Shown: piece after piece, positions 27,931-37,767 of the stretch
Layout of the letters: the number at the start of each line of letters is the position of its first letter
How positions within the stretch are numbered: the stretch's first letter is position 1
DNA from: CAXBDP01 sp963974465
GTDB taxonomy: Bacteria > Bacteroidota > Bacteroidia > Cytophagales > Cyclobacteriaceae
Length of the DNA: 64,000 bases
Assembly: GCA_049340005.1 (NCBI GenBank)
Contig: JBMPIY010000015.1
Strand: one strand, 5' to 3'
Notes under the pieces: model-generated
Told to the model about the DNA's origin: nothing
The model's database searches: none
What the model saw: only the letters and a program-made list of their open reading frames with translations
Translations under genes and position numbers: made by a program

Positions 27931-28082
27931 CTATTTTTGATTGTCTATGCCGCTTTCACAATTCTTACTTATGAAAATAAAAACCTCAAATTCGATTTAT
28001 TTCAAAGCTCTTATCTTATTTGTCTTTGAAAATTAATTACCTATCAAAAAGATTGCAAGTCATTGGATAAATTAGGAACGAT

Positions 28083-28466
28083 TCACAAAACCTGTTCTGC
28101 AAAAAGCCTTTCCAATGTTTTAGCTGCATTCTCCGTATATCCTGGATGCACACTAGAATGCTGAATTACTGTGCTCCGTGTTGCCGTGAGCCAACGAAAG
28201 CGGGAGGCTTTGTCCAACCCTGCAATTGCACCACCCGCCTTTGCACCCAGGCATATTTGCTCCATCGCCTGTAAATTAGCACTTACTAGTTCCAAATCAA
28301 GCTCAGGAAATATAGCCAGCAAGCGCTGATGATCCAGTTTATATTTGATTTGCAAAAATTGCTCAACCTTGCAATATACAATCACTCCTACATTCAGGAA
28401 TTCTTCACGTTCTACCCTCGGCACCACGCGAATCACTGCATAATCAAATAAGTTCTTTCCGTGCAT
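28083..28466 (-). CDS. DUF3037-family protein
   Basis: The 127-aa product has the DUF3037 start FDYAVIRVVPRVEREEFLNVGVIVYC and a helical remainder. DUF3037 genes commonly follow a HipA-like kinase gene, as here, with a 23-base overlap. The function of DUF3037 is not established; a partner or regulator of the kinase-like protein is a reasonable guess. Confidence 0.83.
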   Translation of the reverse strand: MHGKNLFDYAVIRVVPRVEREEFLNVGVIVYCKVEQFLQIKYKLDHQRLLAIFPELDLELVSANLQAMEQICLGAKAGGAIAGLDKASRFRWLTATRSTVIQHSSVHPGYTENAAKTLERLFAEQVL

Positions 28467-29241
28467 TTTGTGCTTCTTTTATGAAAATATCTGAATGTTG
28501 CATTCTCGTGAGCAAAAAGGTAGCATATGCATTCCGCTGCTCCTCTTTGCTTTCAAAAAGGCTTTCCTCCTTCAGCCAATCTTCAGGAATTAAAGCCACG
28601 ATGCCTTCCACCAAATCTTTTGTTAACTGCTCCTTACAGATCTTGTCTGCTTCCTCAAGTTGTGTGGCCTGCTCCAACAAAACGTGGTTTTTCACCAAAG
28701 CAAATGGCGTCTTTATATGGGCTTCCCAATTACTCCAATTATGGTGGAAATAAAGGGAGGCTCCCGGATCAATCAACCAAAGTTCCTTATTCCAGATAAG
28801 CATATTGGTGTTGCGGTGGGTGCGGTCGATATTGATCAAAAGGCAATCCAGCCACAAAATTTTAGAGGCCACTAAAGGATCAAGCGTGGTAACAGTTGGG
28901 TCAAAAGTAATGGCTCCTGATAAATAGTGAACTCCCAAATTCAGGCCCACACTAAATTTCAAGAGATCCTGAATTTCTTCATCGCCTTCGCTTCGGCCAA
29001 AACCTTCTGCTAGGTTCATAAAAACCAGTTCCGGCACATGGAGTCCAATAGCGCGTGCCAACTCCTCTCCTATCAGGTCAGCAATGAGTGCATTAGTACC
29101 TTGTCCGGCTCCGCGGAATTTTATAACATACAAAAAACCGTCATCTGCCTCCACAATGGCAGGCATGGAACCACCCTCGCGCAATGGTGTGACATAGCGG
29201 GTTACGTTAACAGTTCTGAGTTCTATTTTCTGTGTACTCAT
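28444..29241 (-). CDS. HipA-like protein kinase homologue
   Basis: The 265-aa protein covers the HipA C-terminal kinase fold: an ATP-loop region with KFRGAGQGTNALIADLIGEELA, a catalytic segment INIDRTHRNTN (about residues 137-147, Asp and Asn as in HipA) and WLIDPGASLYF (about 155-165) in place of the D-H-G/D-F-G motif. HipA kinases phosphorylate glutamyl-tRNA synthetase or other targets, but this short group lacks the N-terminal HipA domain and there is no HipB-like regulator next to it. Paired with DUF3037. Confidence 0.83.
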   Translation of the reverse strand: MSTQKIELRTVNVTRYVTPLREGGSMPAIVEADDGFLYVIKFRGAGQGTNALIADLIGEELARAIGLHVPELVFMNLAEGFGRSEGDEEIQDLLKFSVGLNLGVHYLSGAITFDPTVTTLDPLVASKILWLDCLLINIDRTHRNTNMLIWNKELWLIDPGASLYFHHNWSNWEAHIKTPFALVKNHVLLEQATQLEEADKICKEQLTKDLVEGIVALIPEDWLKEESLFESKEEQRNAYATFLLTRMQHSDIFIKEAQNARKELI

Positions 29242-29489
29242 TTTTTTGCTCTTATGATCGATCTCAAGCAGGATGGAAATTTAGGTAATTTTTGTTCCAA
29301 TGCCATTTTCAATTGCTTACCATAAATAATCAAAATAGATTGCCATTTGTGATGCGCCAATTTTTTATCTTCACCTTTCTTTTCTAGGAATGGATAATAC
29401 TTTTAGAAACTTGATGGTGTTAACAATGATCTATTTTAAGCTGAAAAGCTTAAACATAGAATTTCATGTTCAAACAAAATTTTTAGTGT

Positions 29490-29690
29490 ATGGCTGATGG
29501 AAGGAATAGAAACGATGTAAAAATAGGGCGGGAGGTAGAAATTGTCCAAAAGCAAGATCAGAGAACGGGAGATTTAACCAATGGATTTGTGAAGAAAATC
29601 CTCACTAAATCTACCTTCCACCCTCATGGCATCAAGGTAATGTTGGAAACTGGTGAAGTTGGAAGAGTAAAAGAGATTTTAGAAGAATAG
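29490..29690 (+). CDS. YwbE-family small protein
   Basis: A 66-aa basic protein matching the YwbE (DUF2196) pattern: RNDVKIGREVEIVQKQDQRTG, LTNGFVKKILTKS and HPHGIKVMLETGEVGRVKEIL. The family is widespread and of unknown role; the small beta-rich fold and charge suggest nucleic-acid contact, which is inference. One of the few plus-strand genes in this accessory part. Confidence 0.87.
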   Translation: MADGRNRNDVKIGREVEIVQKQDQRTGDLTNGFVKKILTKSTFHPHGIKVMLETGEVGRVKEILEE

Positions 29691-29781
29691 CTTTGGGCAC
29701 AAATCATCCAATCTCAGGATATGGGTTCAGGAAGCTAAAGAACTCATCTGCAATACCAGTTTAAGTTCATCTAATTGAATT

Positions 29782-30219
29782 TTATGCAAGGTTCTTTTTA
29801 TGATTGAGGATAATATTAAAGTCACTCAACCTTTCTTTATCATTTATTTCAAGAATCAATGGAATGAGTTTCCCAATCGGTTTTGCACCAGCAAATGAAG
29901 ACTTAATCGCATCATTGAAATCTAAATCCATAAGACCCTGACGAGTTTTTTCGGTAAAATAGAATCCCGCTTTGATATACTCTTTCCAAACAGATAACCA
30001 AACAATTGTTTTTTTCTTATATGTAACTTTACCTAACCAAGCCTTTCCATCTTTGTAGTATCTCCAATTAAGCGTAAGTCCTGCTGCCGCAATATTCTGG
30101 TTAACTTTATCCAAAATATCATAAATTGGCTTATCAAGAATACCCTTGAAGAGTTTATCGGTAGGCTCTTCTTCTTGATTTCTGAGAAGTTGCTGGGGAT
30201 GTTTTTCTTCCCTTTTCAT
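29782..30219 (-). CDS. DUF3788-family protein
   Basis: The 145-aa product fits DUF3788: LNWRYYKDGKAWLGKVTYKKKT, a WLSVWKEYIKAGFYF strand pair, then LMDLDFNDAIKSSFAGAKPIGKLIPL. The family has a YjbR/YdeI-like small fold with unknown function. Single gene. Confidence 0.78.
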   Translation of the reverse strand: MKREEKHPQQLLRNQEEEPTDKLFKGILDKPIYDILDKVNQNIAAAGLTLNWRYYKDGKAWLGKVTYKKKTIVWLSVWKEYIKAGFYFTEKTRQGLMDLDFNDAIKSSFAGAKPIGKLIPLILEINDKERLSDFNIILNHKKNLA

Positions 30220-30263
30220 AGTTTCAGTTTTTTCTTAAAGAGATAGATATTCGGTTTGAATGA

Positions 30264-30385
30264 GGTTCTGACTAACGAAAATAAAAACCTCCAATCTGAC
30301 TGATTTTGATGGCTAAGTCATCATTTTCAGTCCGAATATAATGATTTTTATATCAGCTCGACCAATCTGATTTTCCTCTTTTGAG
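30264..30385. repeat. family B intergenic repeat, copy 1
   Basis: TCTGACTAACGAAAATAAAAACCTCCAATCTGA opens a ~110-base element that recurs at 42283, 45366, 50733 and 63476. The remaining sequence to 30760 contains no gene I can support. Confidence 0.6.
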
Positions 30386-30760
30386 TCTGGAATAGCTAAC
30401 CTTATATGGAGATACATGGAATTCCGTCCTCTTACAAATTCAAAATCGTAACAGCCAGCAGCTATTACCTTACCCCTCTATGAAAACTAACTTATAGAAA
30501 AATGGATTGTAAACCTTCAGATAAATTAGAAATTCTCCAGTTAGACTATGCAATTAACCCCTCTCACTTTTTTTGCTTATAACTGTTATATTTTGATGCT
30601 TTTCATACCTCTATGCAGCAGAAAATCATTCACTTCTAACTGCTCCATTTTTCTTTTATACGACCTCATTCATAAGCTTTTGACATAATTCGTTAATTGA
30701 TCGAAATTCCCTTGGCAATTGCCGAAACTGGGAAAACCTCATTTGCAATAATCACACAAT

Positions 30761-30795
30761 GTTCGCTACCGAACGACAAAGTCCGCTAGCGAACG
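30761..30795. promoter_or_regulatory. two tandem dyads upstream of the FtsX-type permease
   Basis: GTTCGCTACCGAACG and GTCCGCTAGCGAACG, each a small palindrome, repeat with a 20-base period (30761-30775 and 30781-30795). Two dyads two helical turns apart look like an operator for a dimeric regulator of the permease gene 130 bases downstream. Confidence 0.5.
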
Positions 30796-30925
30796 TGTGT
30801 ATGAGAAAATTGTATTAATACGCACTGATTTTCAGTATTTTGCGCTTGGCATGGTATTCGAAAACATAAATTTTCTATTTATGTCATTTTGAGCAATGGT
30901 ATATATAGAAAATAACCTTTTTGAT

Positions 30926-33286
30926 ATGATAAAAAACTACTTGAAGACTTCCTTTCGCAACCTCTTTCGCCATAAAGGGTATACCATGATCAATGTACTG
31001 GGTCTTGGAGTAGGGCTTGCCACTTGTATGTTGATCTTGCTTTGGGCAATTGACGAGTGGAAATATGACGGGTTCCACGATAAGTCTGACCGCATTTATA
31101 GTGTCTTGATCAACAATACCTATCCTGACGGAGAAATCAAGACCCATGGGGCTACTCCTTCTATATTGGCCGAAGCTATAGAACAGGAAATCCCTGAGGT
31201 GGAAATGATTGCACGGACAAGCATGAATGAAAAGCTGCTCCTCAAACATGAGAAAAATTCATTCCTTGAAAATGGAATATATGCTGAACCAGCTCTTTTT
31301 CAAATCTTTAGTTTTCCCATGCTCAAAGGGAGGATGGAAACCCTGAACGGAAATCAGAATACCATCGCCATCTCCGAAAAACTGGCTGAAAAGCTATTTG
31401 CAGATAAGGATCCAATTGGAAAGCTGATAGAAGTCAACCAACAGCACCAATTGGTGGTAAACAGTGTCTTTGCCGATATCCCTGCACATTCCACTATTCA
31501 GTTTGATTTTGTCCTTCCATTTGAAATTTTTCTTGAAGAAAATCCTTGGTCACGTAACTGGCCAAGTGGGGGTACGCGTACTTACGTAGTCTTGCACCAT
31601 GGTACAGATGTAGAAACAGCTAACCTGAAGCTTTCCCCATTGGTATCCAAAAACTGTCCTGAGTGTACTAGTAGCCCATTTTTATTTCAATACTCCCGAT
31701 CAAGATTATACTCCAAGTTCGAAAATGGTCAGGAGGCTGGGGGAAAGATAGAAAAAGTGGTTCTATTCTGTCTGATAGGGCTGATTATTTTAGTCATGGC
31801 TTGCATCAATTTCACCAACCTTGCTACTGCCAGAGCTTCTACCAGAGGCAAGGAAGTAGCAGTGAGAAAAGTAATTGGCTCCGGAAGATCTGGCCTGATG
31901 CTGCAATTTTTATTGGAATCAACCATTCTTTCATTCATGGCGCTGGGATTGTCCCTTGTGCTGGTCAATTCACTTCTGCCTTACTTTAGTGAAATCACAG
32001 GAAAAAACATCACAGGGAGGGATTTGGACAATACATTTCTGCTAGGGGCTGGCCTATTGACCCTGATCTGTGGCTTGCTGGCAGGAGCTTACCCTGCCTT
32101 TTTTCTATCCTCTTTCAAACCTATTTCAGTACTGAAAGGGGGCAAAACGCCTATGTTGACAGGATCAAGGTTGAGAAAGTCTTTAGTCGTAATTCAGTTG
32201 GCTGCATCAGTCATACTAGTAGTCGGCAGCTTGACGGTCTATAGCCAGTTAGACTACATCACCAAGAAAGACCTTGGATATGAGAAAGAAAACGTCATTA
32301 TAATCGATCCTGAGCAAGAGGTATTGAGAAACCCAGAGGTTTTCAAACAGGAGTTACTGAATTTTCCGGGGATACAAAGTGCAGGTTTTGTTGGGAGTGA
32401 TATCCTGACCATCCCTATCGTAACCGATGAGGTATCATGGAGTGGAAAGCCAGAAGGCAGTACTATTTTCTTCAAACTGCTACGCTGTGACCAAGATTTC
32501 CTTCCAACTTTGGGTATCCCCTTGGTGGCTGGGAGGAATTTTTCCTTAGAGCAGCCGCAAACCCCACTATATATGCTCAATAAAAAAGCCATTGAAGTGA
32601 TGGGGATCAACGCTGAAGAGGCCATTGGTATGGAACTGGATGTATGGAATGGTTTAGGGCAGGTTATTGGTGTTACAGAAGATTTCCACAACAATAGTCT
32701 TAGAGAAGACATTGAACCTATGGTTTTTATGTATTCTACTAACGTGGGCTTCCATTATTATATCAAAACTAATAAAGGGTATGAGATGGATGAAAGTCTG
32801 ACTCACATTGAAAAAACGCTAAAAAAGCTCAGTCCGGATCAGCCATTTGAGTATAGTTTTTTAGATGAAGCGTTTGAACGAGAATATCAAATGGAAAAAG
32901 TACTGGGCAAATTATCATTGGGCTTTACCGTTGTTGCGTTGCTGATTGTATGTTTAGGGCTATTTGGACTATCTTCCTTTGCTGCGGCCAAGCGGGTCAA
33001 AGAGTTGGGTATTAGAAAAGTCTTTGGTGCATCAACTGGCCAATTATGGTTCCTGATTTCAAAGGATTTCACGATCCTGACCTTATTGGGATTGCTTATC
33101 GGATTCCCCTTAGCCTGGTATACGGCAAAAACCTATCTTTCCGGTTTTGCCTATCATACTACACTTGGCTTAGCAGTTTATGTATACACAGCAATTGGGC
33201 TAATGGGAATAGCCTTACTAACCGTCACCTTTCAGTCCCTTAAAGCAGCACTAATCAATCCGGTAAATTCCTTGCGAGACGAATAA
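30926..33286 (+). CDS. ABC transporter permease (FtsX/MacB type)
   Basis: The protein (786 aa from this start) begins MIKNYLKTSFRNLFRHKGYTMIN, the usual start of Bacteroidota FtsX-type permeases; an earlier ATG at 30896 would add ten residues but is less typical. It has a first membrane helix (MLILLW region), a large periplasmic MacB-like domain, three helices around residues 275-410, a second periplasmic domain, and three helices at the end with the VKELGIRKVFGAS motif. Such proteins usually work with a cognate ATPase; none is adjacent. Role probably mechanotransmission or export of an envelope-active compound. Confidence 0.87.
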   Translation: MIKNYLKTSFRNLFRHKGYTMINVLGLGVGLATCMLILLWAIDEWKYDGFHDKSDRIYSVLINNTYPDGEIKTHGATPSILAEAIEQEIPEVEMIARTSMNEKLLLKHEKNSFLENGIYAEPALFQIFSFPMLKGRMETLNGNQNTIAISEKLAEKLFADKDPIGKLIEVNQQHQLVVNSVFADIPAHSTIQFDFVLPFEIFLEENPWSRNWPSGGTRTYVVLHHGTDVETANLKLSPLVSKNCPECTSSPFLFQYSRSRLYSKFENGQEAGGKIEKVVLFCLIGLIILVMACINFTNLATARASTRGKEVAVRKVIGSGRSGLMLQFLLESTILSFMALGLSLVLVNSLLPYFSEITGKNITGRDLDNTFLLGAGLLTLICGLLAGAYPAFFLSSFKPISVLKGGKTPMLTGSRLRKSLVVIQLAASVILVVGSLTVYSQLDYITKKDLGYEKENVIIIDPEQEVLRNPEVFKQELLNFPGIQSAGFVGSDILTIPIVTDEVSWSGKPEGSTIFFKLLRCDQDFLPTLGIPLVAGRNFSLEQPQTPLYMLNKKAIEVMGINAEEAIGMELDVWNGLGQVIGVTEDFHNNSLREDIEPMVFMYSTNVGFHYYIKTNKGYEMDESLTHIEKTLKKLSPDQPFEYSFLDEAFEREYQMEKVLGKLSLGFTVVALLIVCLGLFGLSSFAAAKRVKELGIRKVFGASTGQLWFLISKDFTILTLLGLLIGFPLAWYTAKTYLSGFAYHTTLGLAVYVYTAIGLMGIALLTVTFQSLKAALINPVNSLRDE

Positions 33287-33406
33287 GAAGGCACTCTATG
33301 AAAGCTTGTCTTATAGACTACCATCTCTCATATCCTAAACTTACATGATACTTTCACAGTGTTCCACAACCATGGATTGATAAAGTCTTACTTGTTAACT
33401 AACATC

Positions 33407-36400
33407 CTACTTAATGCTATCCACCTGTTCAAACAAATCTGTTAAAACATATTGCAACGAATCCGGGGTAACTTCTCGAAAATACTGCATTAAGTCCAAG
33501 GTAGTAGCGTAACGATTTGGTTTTTTGAGATTGTTAAAGGAATGCCAATCATTCAAAAAATCCTGTAATGCATTATTTACATTTTCTTCCCCAATATGTT
33601 TTTGTAATTCGTACATAACAAGTGCTCCTTTATTGTAATAGATGTGTTCTTCATTTTCAACCAAGACTAATGGCAGTTCCTCCTTTTTTGACTTTAAGTT
33701 AGCTTCTGTGTAATCATCCAATTGAAGTTTTAAGAATTGTTGAACTTTTTCATCACTATATTTTTCTCTAAGTACCATCATCGCAGAATATTGCGCCAGT
33801 GTCTCCAAAATCATGTTTTGTCCCTGTACGTTTGCAGCTTCCAGTTGTAGGCCCCACCATTGGTGAGCCACTTCATGCGCAGTAATATAAAATGCCATAT
33901 CCACATCTTTTTCATCATCAATATCCATAATAAAACCGATAGCCTCCGAAAAAGGAATGATGCCTGGCAGAGATTGGGCAAATGATCGATACCTTGGAAA
34001 CTCCACGATACGAAGTTGCTTGTATTGGTACGGACTGAAATGAGTGCTGTAATAGTCCAACGACATTTTCATGGATTCCATCATACGAGTGAGGTTATAT
34101 TCATGTCCTTTATGGTAATAAATCTCTAAATCAACAAGCTCCTTTGAAGTATTGCCTGATGGAATTGAAGTGTCTCTCATTACCTCATAGTGACCTGATA
34201 CTATGGGATAAAAGTGAATGATTGACTGATTGGTTTTGTAGTGAAAATAATTGCGACCATCCGAATTCCATGTTGCCAATAAATCGCCGGAAGTGAGTGC
34301 TGTTTGTGGAGCTTCTGTACTGATTACTATGTCTAAGGTGATACCATCCGAATCACTTCCGCTGCGTGCATTCATCAATTCTCTTACATCATCACGTTGG
34401 GCTTTTTGCAATCGTGGAGCCAGTTTAAAATCTTTTCGATCGTCTTCATCCTGCAGTTCATATTTTTTCTGATAACCAAAACTCGGCAGGTCGGCATTGT
34501 CGAAGAAGGTTCCATTGTATACCACGTCGGTATCGGAATTATCCGCTTCAAAACCCTTTGGCTGTAAGGTTTGTCTGAAGTTCATTTTTAGGGTATCACC
34601 AGAAGCTAAGGGTTGGCTCAATTCGTAAATTATGTAATGATATTTGTTAAATGTGTTGTTAACAGTCGCTCTACGGTCAAAGCTTATATCCATTAATTCT
34701 ACATTTGACTCAATTAGCTTTTGTACATGAATTTCACGAATGGGTTTTTGCGATGTATTGGTGACAATATAATAGCCTGTTATTTCATAGGCTCTTTGTG
34801 ATGGGAACAGATCAAGTTGCAGGTTGACATCTATAATTTTTGGCTGTGGAATATATTCAAACTGCTTTAGCGTCTTTTCATAATCAGCTCTAAAATTATT
34901 TTGCTCACCTGTTGTCCAGAATTCATTTAACACATTGGTATTATAAAAAATGTACCCACCTATGCCAATGAAGAGACCTGAGCATACTATGCTAAATGTT
35001 ACTAAAGGTTTTCCAATTTGCTTTATCCCACTCCTCCATCGTTTCCTCAATTCTGTTTCGTTCCCCTTTATCATTAAGATACTAGCGAAGATCAAGAGCA
35101 GCAGCCCAAACAACAGCCAATAGATTTTCACCCAGAGATAGGCAGTCAGAAAGTGCCCATAACCATTCATATCCGAGTAGGTGGCCAGGGCATGTCCACC
35201 AAAGTTGAGTAAGGCATGTTCCAAACCAAATATACCTATAGCGACATTGATGATCGCGAATGCAATGGTGGCAAGCATCCCCATAAACTTATTTCCGGTA
35301 AGTGCCTGAAGAAATATCGCCGCAAATGTGTACAAAGCTAGGAATGGAAATAGCTCTAAAAAGAATCCAAAGAAATAGACATCCAATTCGTAGCGATAGT
35401 AGCCGTTCAATGTTTGAAACAGAATGCCGGCGGCAATAAGAGAAAGCATGACAATGGCATAGATGAGTAGTAATCCCAGAAATCTGCTGCTCACATTAAC
35501 AAAACTAGAGAAGGGCGTGGCGTCATAAATGAGGTCAAGCTTTACGTCCTTTTCCTTCCACATAATTTCACCGGAATAAAAAACCAAAATGATCATGAAG
35601 AAGTAAATGGACATCTCGCGCAATTCTTCGATAATGAGATACGTGGTTGGATAACTATCTACTCCATAGGAGGTGCCTAAACTCACCGAGTTGACAAGAA
35701 TAATAATAAAACAGCACAGAATAATCGCCCAAAAGGATTTGAGCTTGAGTATGGAAACACTATGAAACCAAGCATTGAGTAATAGCTGTGCGAACTGTGC
35801 CTTACGATGATAGACAGATGTAACTGAGGGTAGCCGCTTAGTGAACGTATCCGGCAAGGTTTTAACTTTTTGTTTCTGCTTTCTATTGAAAGCCTTTTCA
35901 TTTACTACCATCAACTTAAACTTGATGTAGCCAATCGTCAGGACGGAAATGCCCAACCCTATCCAGAAGAGTTTGTTAAGCAGCATAATCCCCGACACAG
36001 GAATAAGTAGAGCATTTCTATCCATTACCGTCCACTCCTTACTTGCTTTGGTTAATGTGGTCAATGAAAAGGGATCCAGTAAGGCTTGAAAAGTTTCATT
36101 GGTAATGCCTTTGGTGATCATAAACAAAACAAAAATGACTACACCCTGCGTGTACACTACCATTAGATTTTTGCTGAGCGCACCAGTAGCAAAAAACACT
36201 GAAGCTCCAAAAAACAAGGTAGGCAGAACCACCCAAAGAAAGGGTTGCAGATAATTTATAAATTGAAAGGGCAAAAACTCTTTTGGATCGTTCCAGGGCA
36301 TAAATTCTCCGAGCATCATTCCCCATAACACACCACTGAAAATACAGAATAAAACGACGAAGGATCCTAAGAAACGACCTAATAAGTAATCCTTCTTGGA

Positions 36401-36682
36401 GATAGGGTTGACATAAATAAGTGAAGTAATATCGTACTGAAAGTCACGTAGTACAGGAACACCCATAATCATAGATCCAATAATCATGGACAATCCCGTA
36501 ATAGCACCCATGGCTTTAGCAATCACGAGTGGAGAATTCTTCTTGACCAATCCTAAATCTATTCCCTGAAATACAAATTCAACGCCTACTAATGATAACA
36601 AGAATAGAAGGAGAAAGAAGAAATACGTTTCAGGTCTTTTCAATCTATATTTCAATTCGAATATGAAAAATTCGTATAGCAT
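33407..36682 (-). CDS. ABC permease fused to M1-family aminopeptidase
   Basis: The 1091-aa protein has ABC-2-type membrane helices in its first ~570 residues (two blocks of about six helices) and a soluble C-terminal part with the zinc metallopeptidase motif HEVAHQWW plus a downstream Glu (ETLAQYSAMM) near residues 930-965, as in M1 aminopeptidases. This permease-M1 fusion is a recognised Bacteroidota architecture. It is followed by the ATPase gene at 36695 (12-base gap, with the ATPase upstream in transcription order), forming one exporter. Substrate unknown; the peptidase domain should face the periplasm. Confidence 0.9.
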   Translation of the reverse strand: MLYEFFIFELKYRLKRPETYFFFLLLFLLSLVGVEFVFQGIDLGLVKKNSPLVIAKAMGAITGLSMIIGSMIMGVPVLRDFQYDITSLIYVNPISKKDYLLGRFLGSFVVLFCIFSGVLWGMMLGEFMPWNDPKEFLPFQFINYLQPFLWVVLPTLFFGASVFFATGALSKNLMVVYTQGVVIFVLFMITKGITNETFQALLDPFSLTTLTKASKEWTVMDRNALLIPVSGIMLLNKLFWIGLGISVLTIGYIKFKLMVVNEKAFNRKQKQKVKTLPDTFTKRLPSVTSVYHRKAQFAQLLLNAWFHSVSILKLKSFWAIILCCFIIILVNSVSLGTSYGVDSYPTTYLIIEELREMSIYFFMIILVFYSGEIMWKEKDVKLDLIYDATPFSSFVNVSSRFLGLLLIYAIVMLSLIAAGILFQTLNGYYRYELDVYFFGFFLELFPFLALYTFAAIFLQALTGNKFMGMLATIAFAIINVAIGIFGLEHALLNFGGHALATYSDMNGYGHFLTAYLWVKIYWLLFGLLLLIFASILMIKGNETELRKRWRSGIKQIGKPLVTFSIVCSGLFIGIGGYIFYNTNVLNEFWTTGEQNNFRADYEKTLKQFEYIPQPKIIDVNLQLDLFPSQRAYEITGYYIVTNTSQKPIREIHVQKLIESNVELMDISFDRRATVNNTFNKYHYIIYELSQPLASGDTLKMNFRQTLQPKGFEADNSDTDVVYNGTFFDNADLPSFGYQKKYELQDEDDRKDFKLAPRLQKAQRDDVRELMNARSGSDSDGITLDIVISTEAPQTALTSGDLLATWNSDGRNYFHYKTNQSIIHFYPIVSGHYEVMRDTSIPSGNTSKELVDLEIYYHKGHEYNLTRMMESMKMSLDYYSTHFSPYQYKQLRIVEFPRYRSFAQSLPGIIPFSEAIGFIMDIDDEKDVDMAFYITAHEVAHQWWGLQLEAANVQGQNMILETLAQYSAMMVLREKYSDEKVQQFLKLQLDDYTEANLKSKKEELPLVLVENEEHIYYNKGALVMYELQKHIGEENVNNALQDFLNDWHSFNNLKKPNRYATTLDLMQYFREVTPDSLQYVLTDLFEQVDSIK

Positions 36683-36694
36683 GATGTGTTGAGA

Positions 36695-37567
36695 TTAGGC
36701 GTTAAAAATTTGAGACATGTAGACATCTTCCAAGTTGGCCTCAATAGGTTTGAACGATTCCCCAGGATGGGTGTCACTGAGCACATGAACCAATTGCCTC
36801 CCTAAATACAAGCGGTCACTGATCACGTGATACTCCTTTTTGTAGTGTTCCAATTCGTTTTTGGGTATGGTTTTCTCATACAATCGCCCATTAAGGCTTT
36901 CTATGATTTGCAGGGGATTTCCCTGAACAACCACTTTGCCTTTGTTAATAATGGCCATCATGGTACATAATTCTTTTACATCGTCAACAATGTGCGTGGA
37001 GAGTATCACGATAGTTTGCTCTCCCACTTCACTTAACAGGTTATAAAACCGGTTCCGCTCTACTGGGTCTAAGCCTGCTGTTGGCTCATCGACAATCAAT
37101 AGCTTTGGATTATTCAACAAGGCCTGAGCAATACCAAAGCGTTGCTTCATTCCTCCTGAGAACTCTCCCAATTTTTGCTTTCGAACCTCATACAGATTTA
37201 CCTTATGAAGAAGTGCGTGTACAATTTCTTTACGCTCTCTTCGATTCATTATTCCTTTTAATACCGCCAAATGGTTCAATAGCATCTCAGCAGAAAGTGC
37301 CGGATATACACCAAATTGCTGTGGCAGATAACCCAATATTTTTCGCAGTTCATTCGGGTGCTCTAAAATATTGAGCCTTCCCAATTGAATACTTCCGGAG
37401 TCAGCTTCCTGTAAGGTCGCTAGTGTACGCATGAGTGTTGATTTGCCTGCTCCATTAGATCCCAGCAGTCCAAACATACCTTTGGGGATTTGTAATGAAA
37501 TATTTTGAAGTGCTTTAACTCCGTTGTTATATGTTTTAGAAAGATCAGTTATGATTAGTTTGTCCAT
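36695..37567 (-). CDS. ABC transporter ATP-binding protein
   Basis: A 290-aa ATPase with Walker A LLGSNGAGKST, signature EFSGGMKQRFGIAQALL and Walker B LLIVDEPTAGLD. It belongs to the CcmA-like group for ABC-2 exporters. Directly upstream of the permease-peptidase fusion, so it energises that transporter. It is divergent from the LytS/LytTR genes with a 200-base shared promoter region. Confidence 0.93.
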   Translation of the reverse strand: MDKLIITDLSKTYNNGVKALQNISLQIPKGMFGLLGSNGAGKSTLMRTLATLQEADSGSIQLGRLNILEHPNELRKILGYLPQQFGVYPALSAEMLLNHLAVLKGIMNRRERKEIVHALLHKVNLYEVRKQKLGEFSGGMKQRFGIAQALLNNPKLLIVDEPTAGLDPVERNRFYNLLSEVGEQTIVILSTHIVDDVKELCTMMAIINKGKVVVQGNPLQIIESLNGRLYEKTIPKNELEHYKKEYHVISDRLYLGRQLVHVLSDTHPGESFKPIEANLEDVYMSQIFNA

Positions 37568-37691
37568 GATTAAGTAAATTTTGATCCAATACTAGGGTGG
37601 AGAAAAGAATTGAAAAAACAACTGGGACGGATGGGTATATTGTAGGTGTGGATTGCTTATGGTACAATTAAAATCAATTGATCCATATAAA

Positions 37692-37714
37692 CTGTGCGTT
37701 CGTCACACGCACAG
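37692..37714. promoter_or_regulatory. dyad in the ABC/LytS intergenic region
   Basis: CTGTGCGT, seven bases, ACGCACAG: a perfect 8-bp inverted repeat between the divergent ABC operon and the LytS gene. A candidate operator for control of either direction. Confidence 0.4.
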
Positions 37715-37767
37715 ATACATCTGCAACAACTATTAGATGCAACTTGAATTTTGCATAGTTTTGTGAG

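Noticed and set aside
28481..28875. Three plus-strand frames of 71-90 codons
   Set aside because: They are the reverse strand of the HipA-like gene, which has clear motifs.
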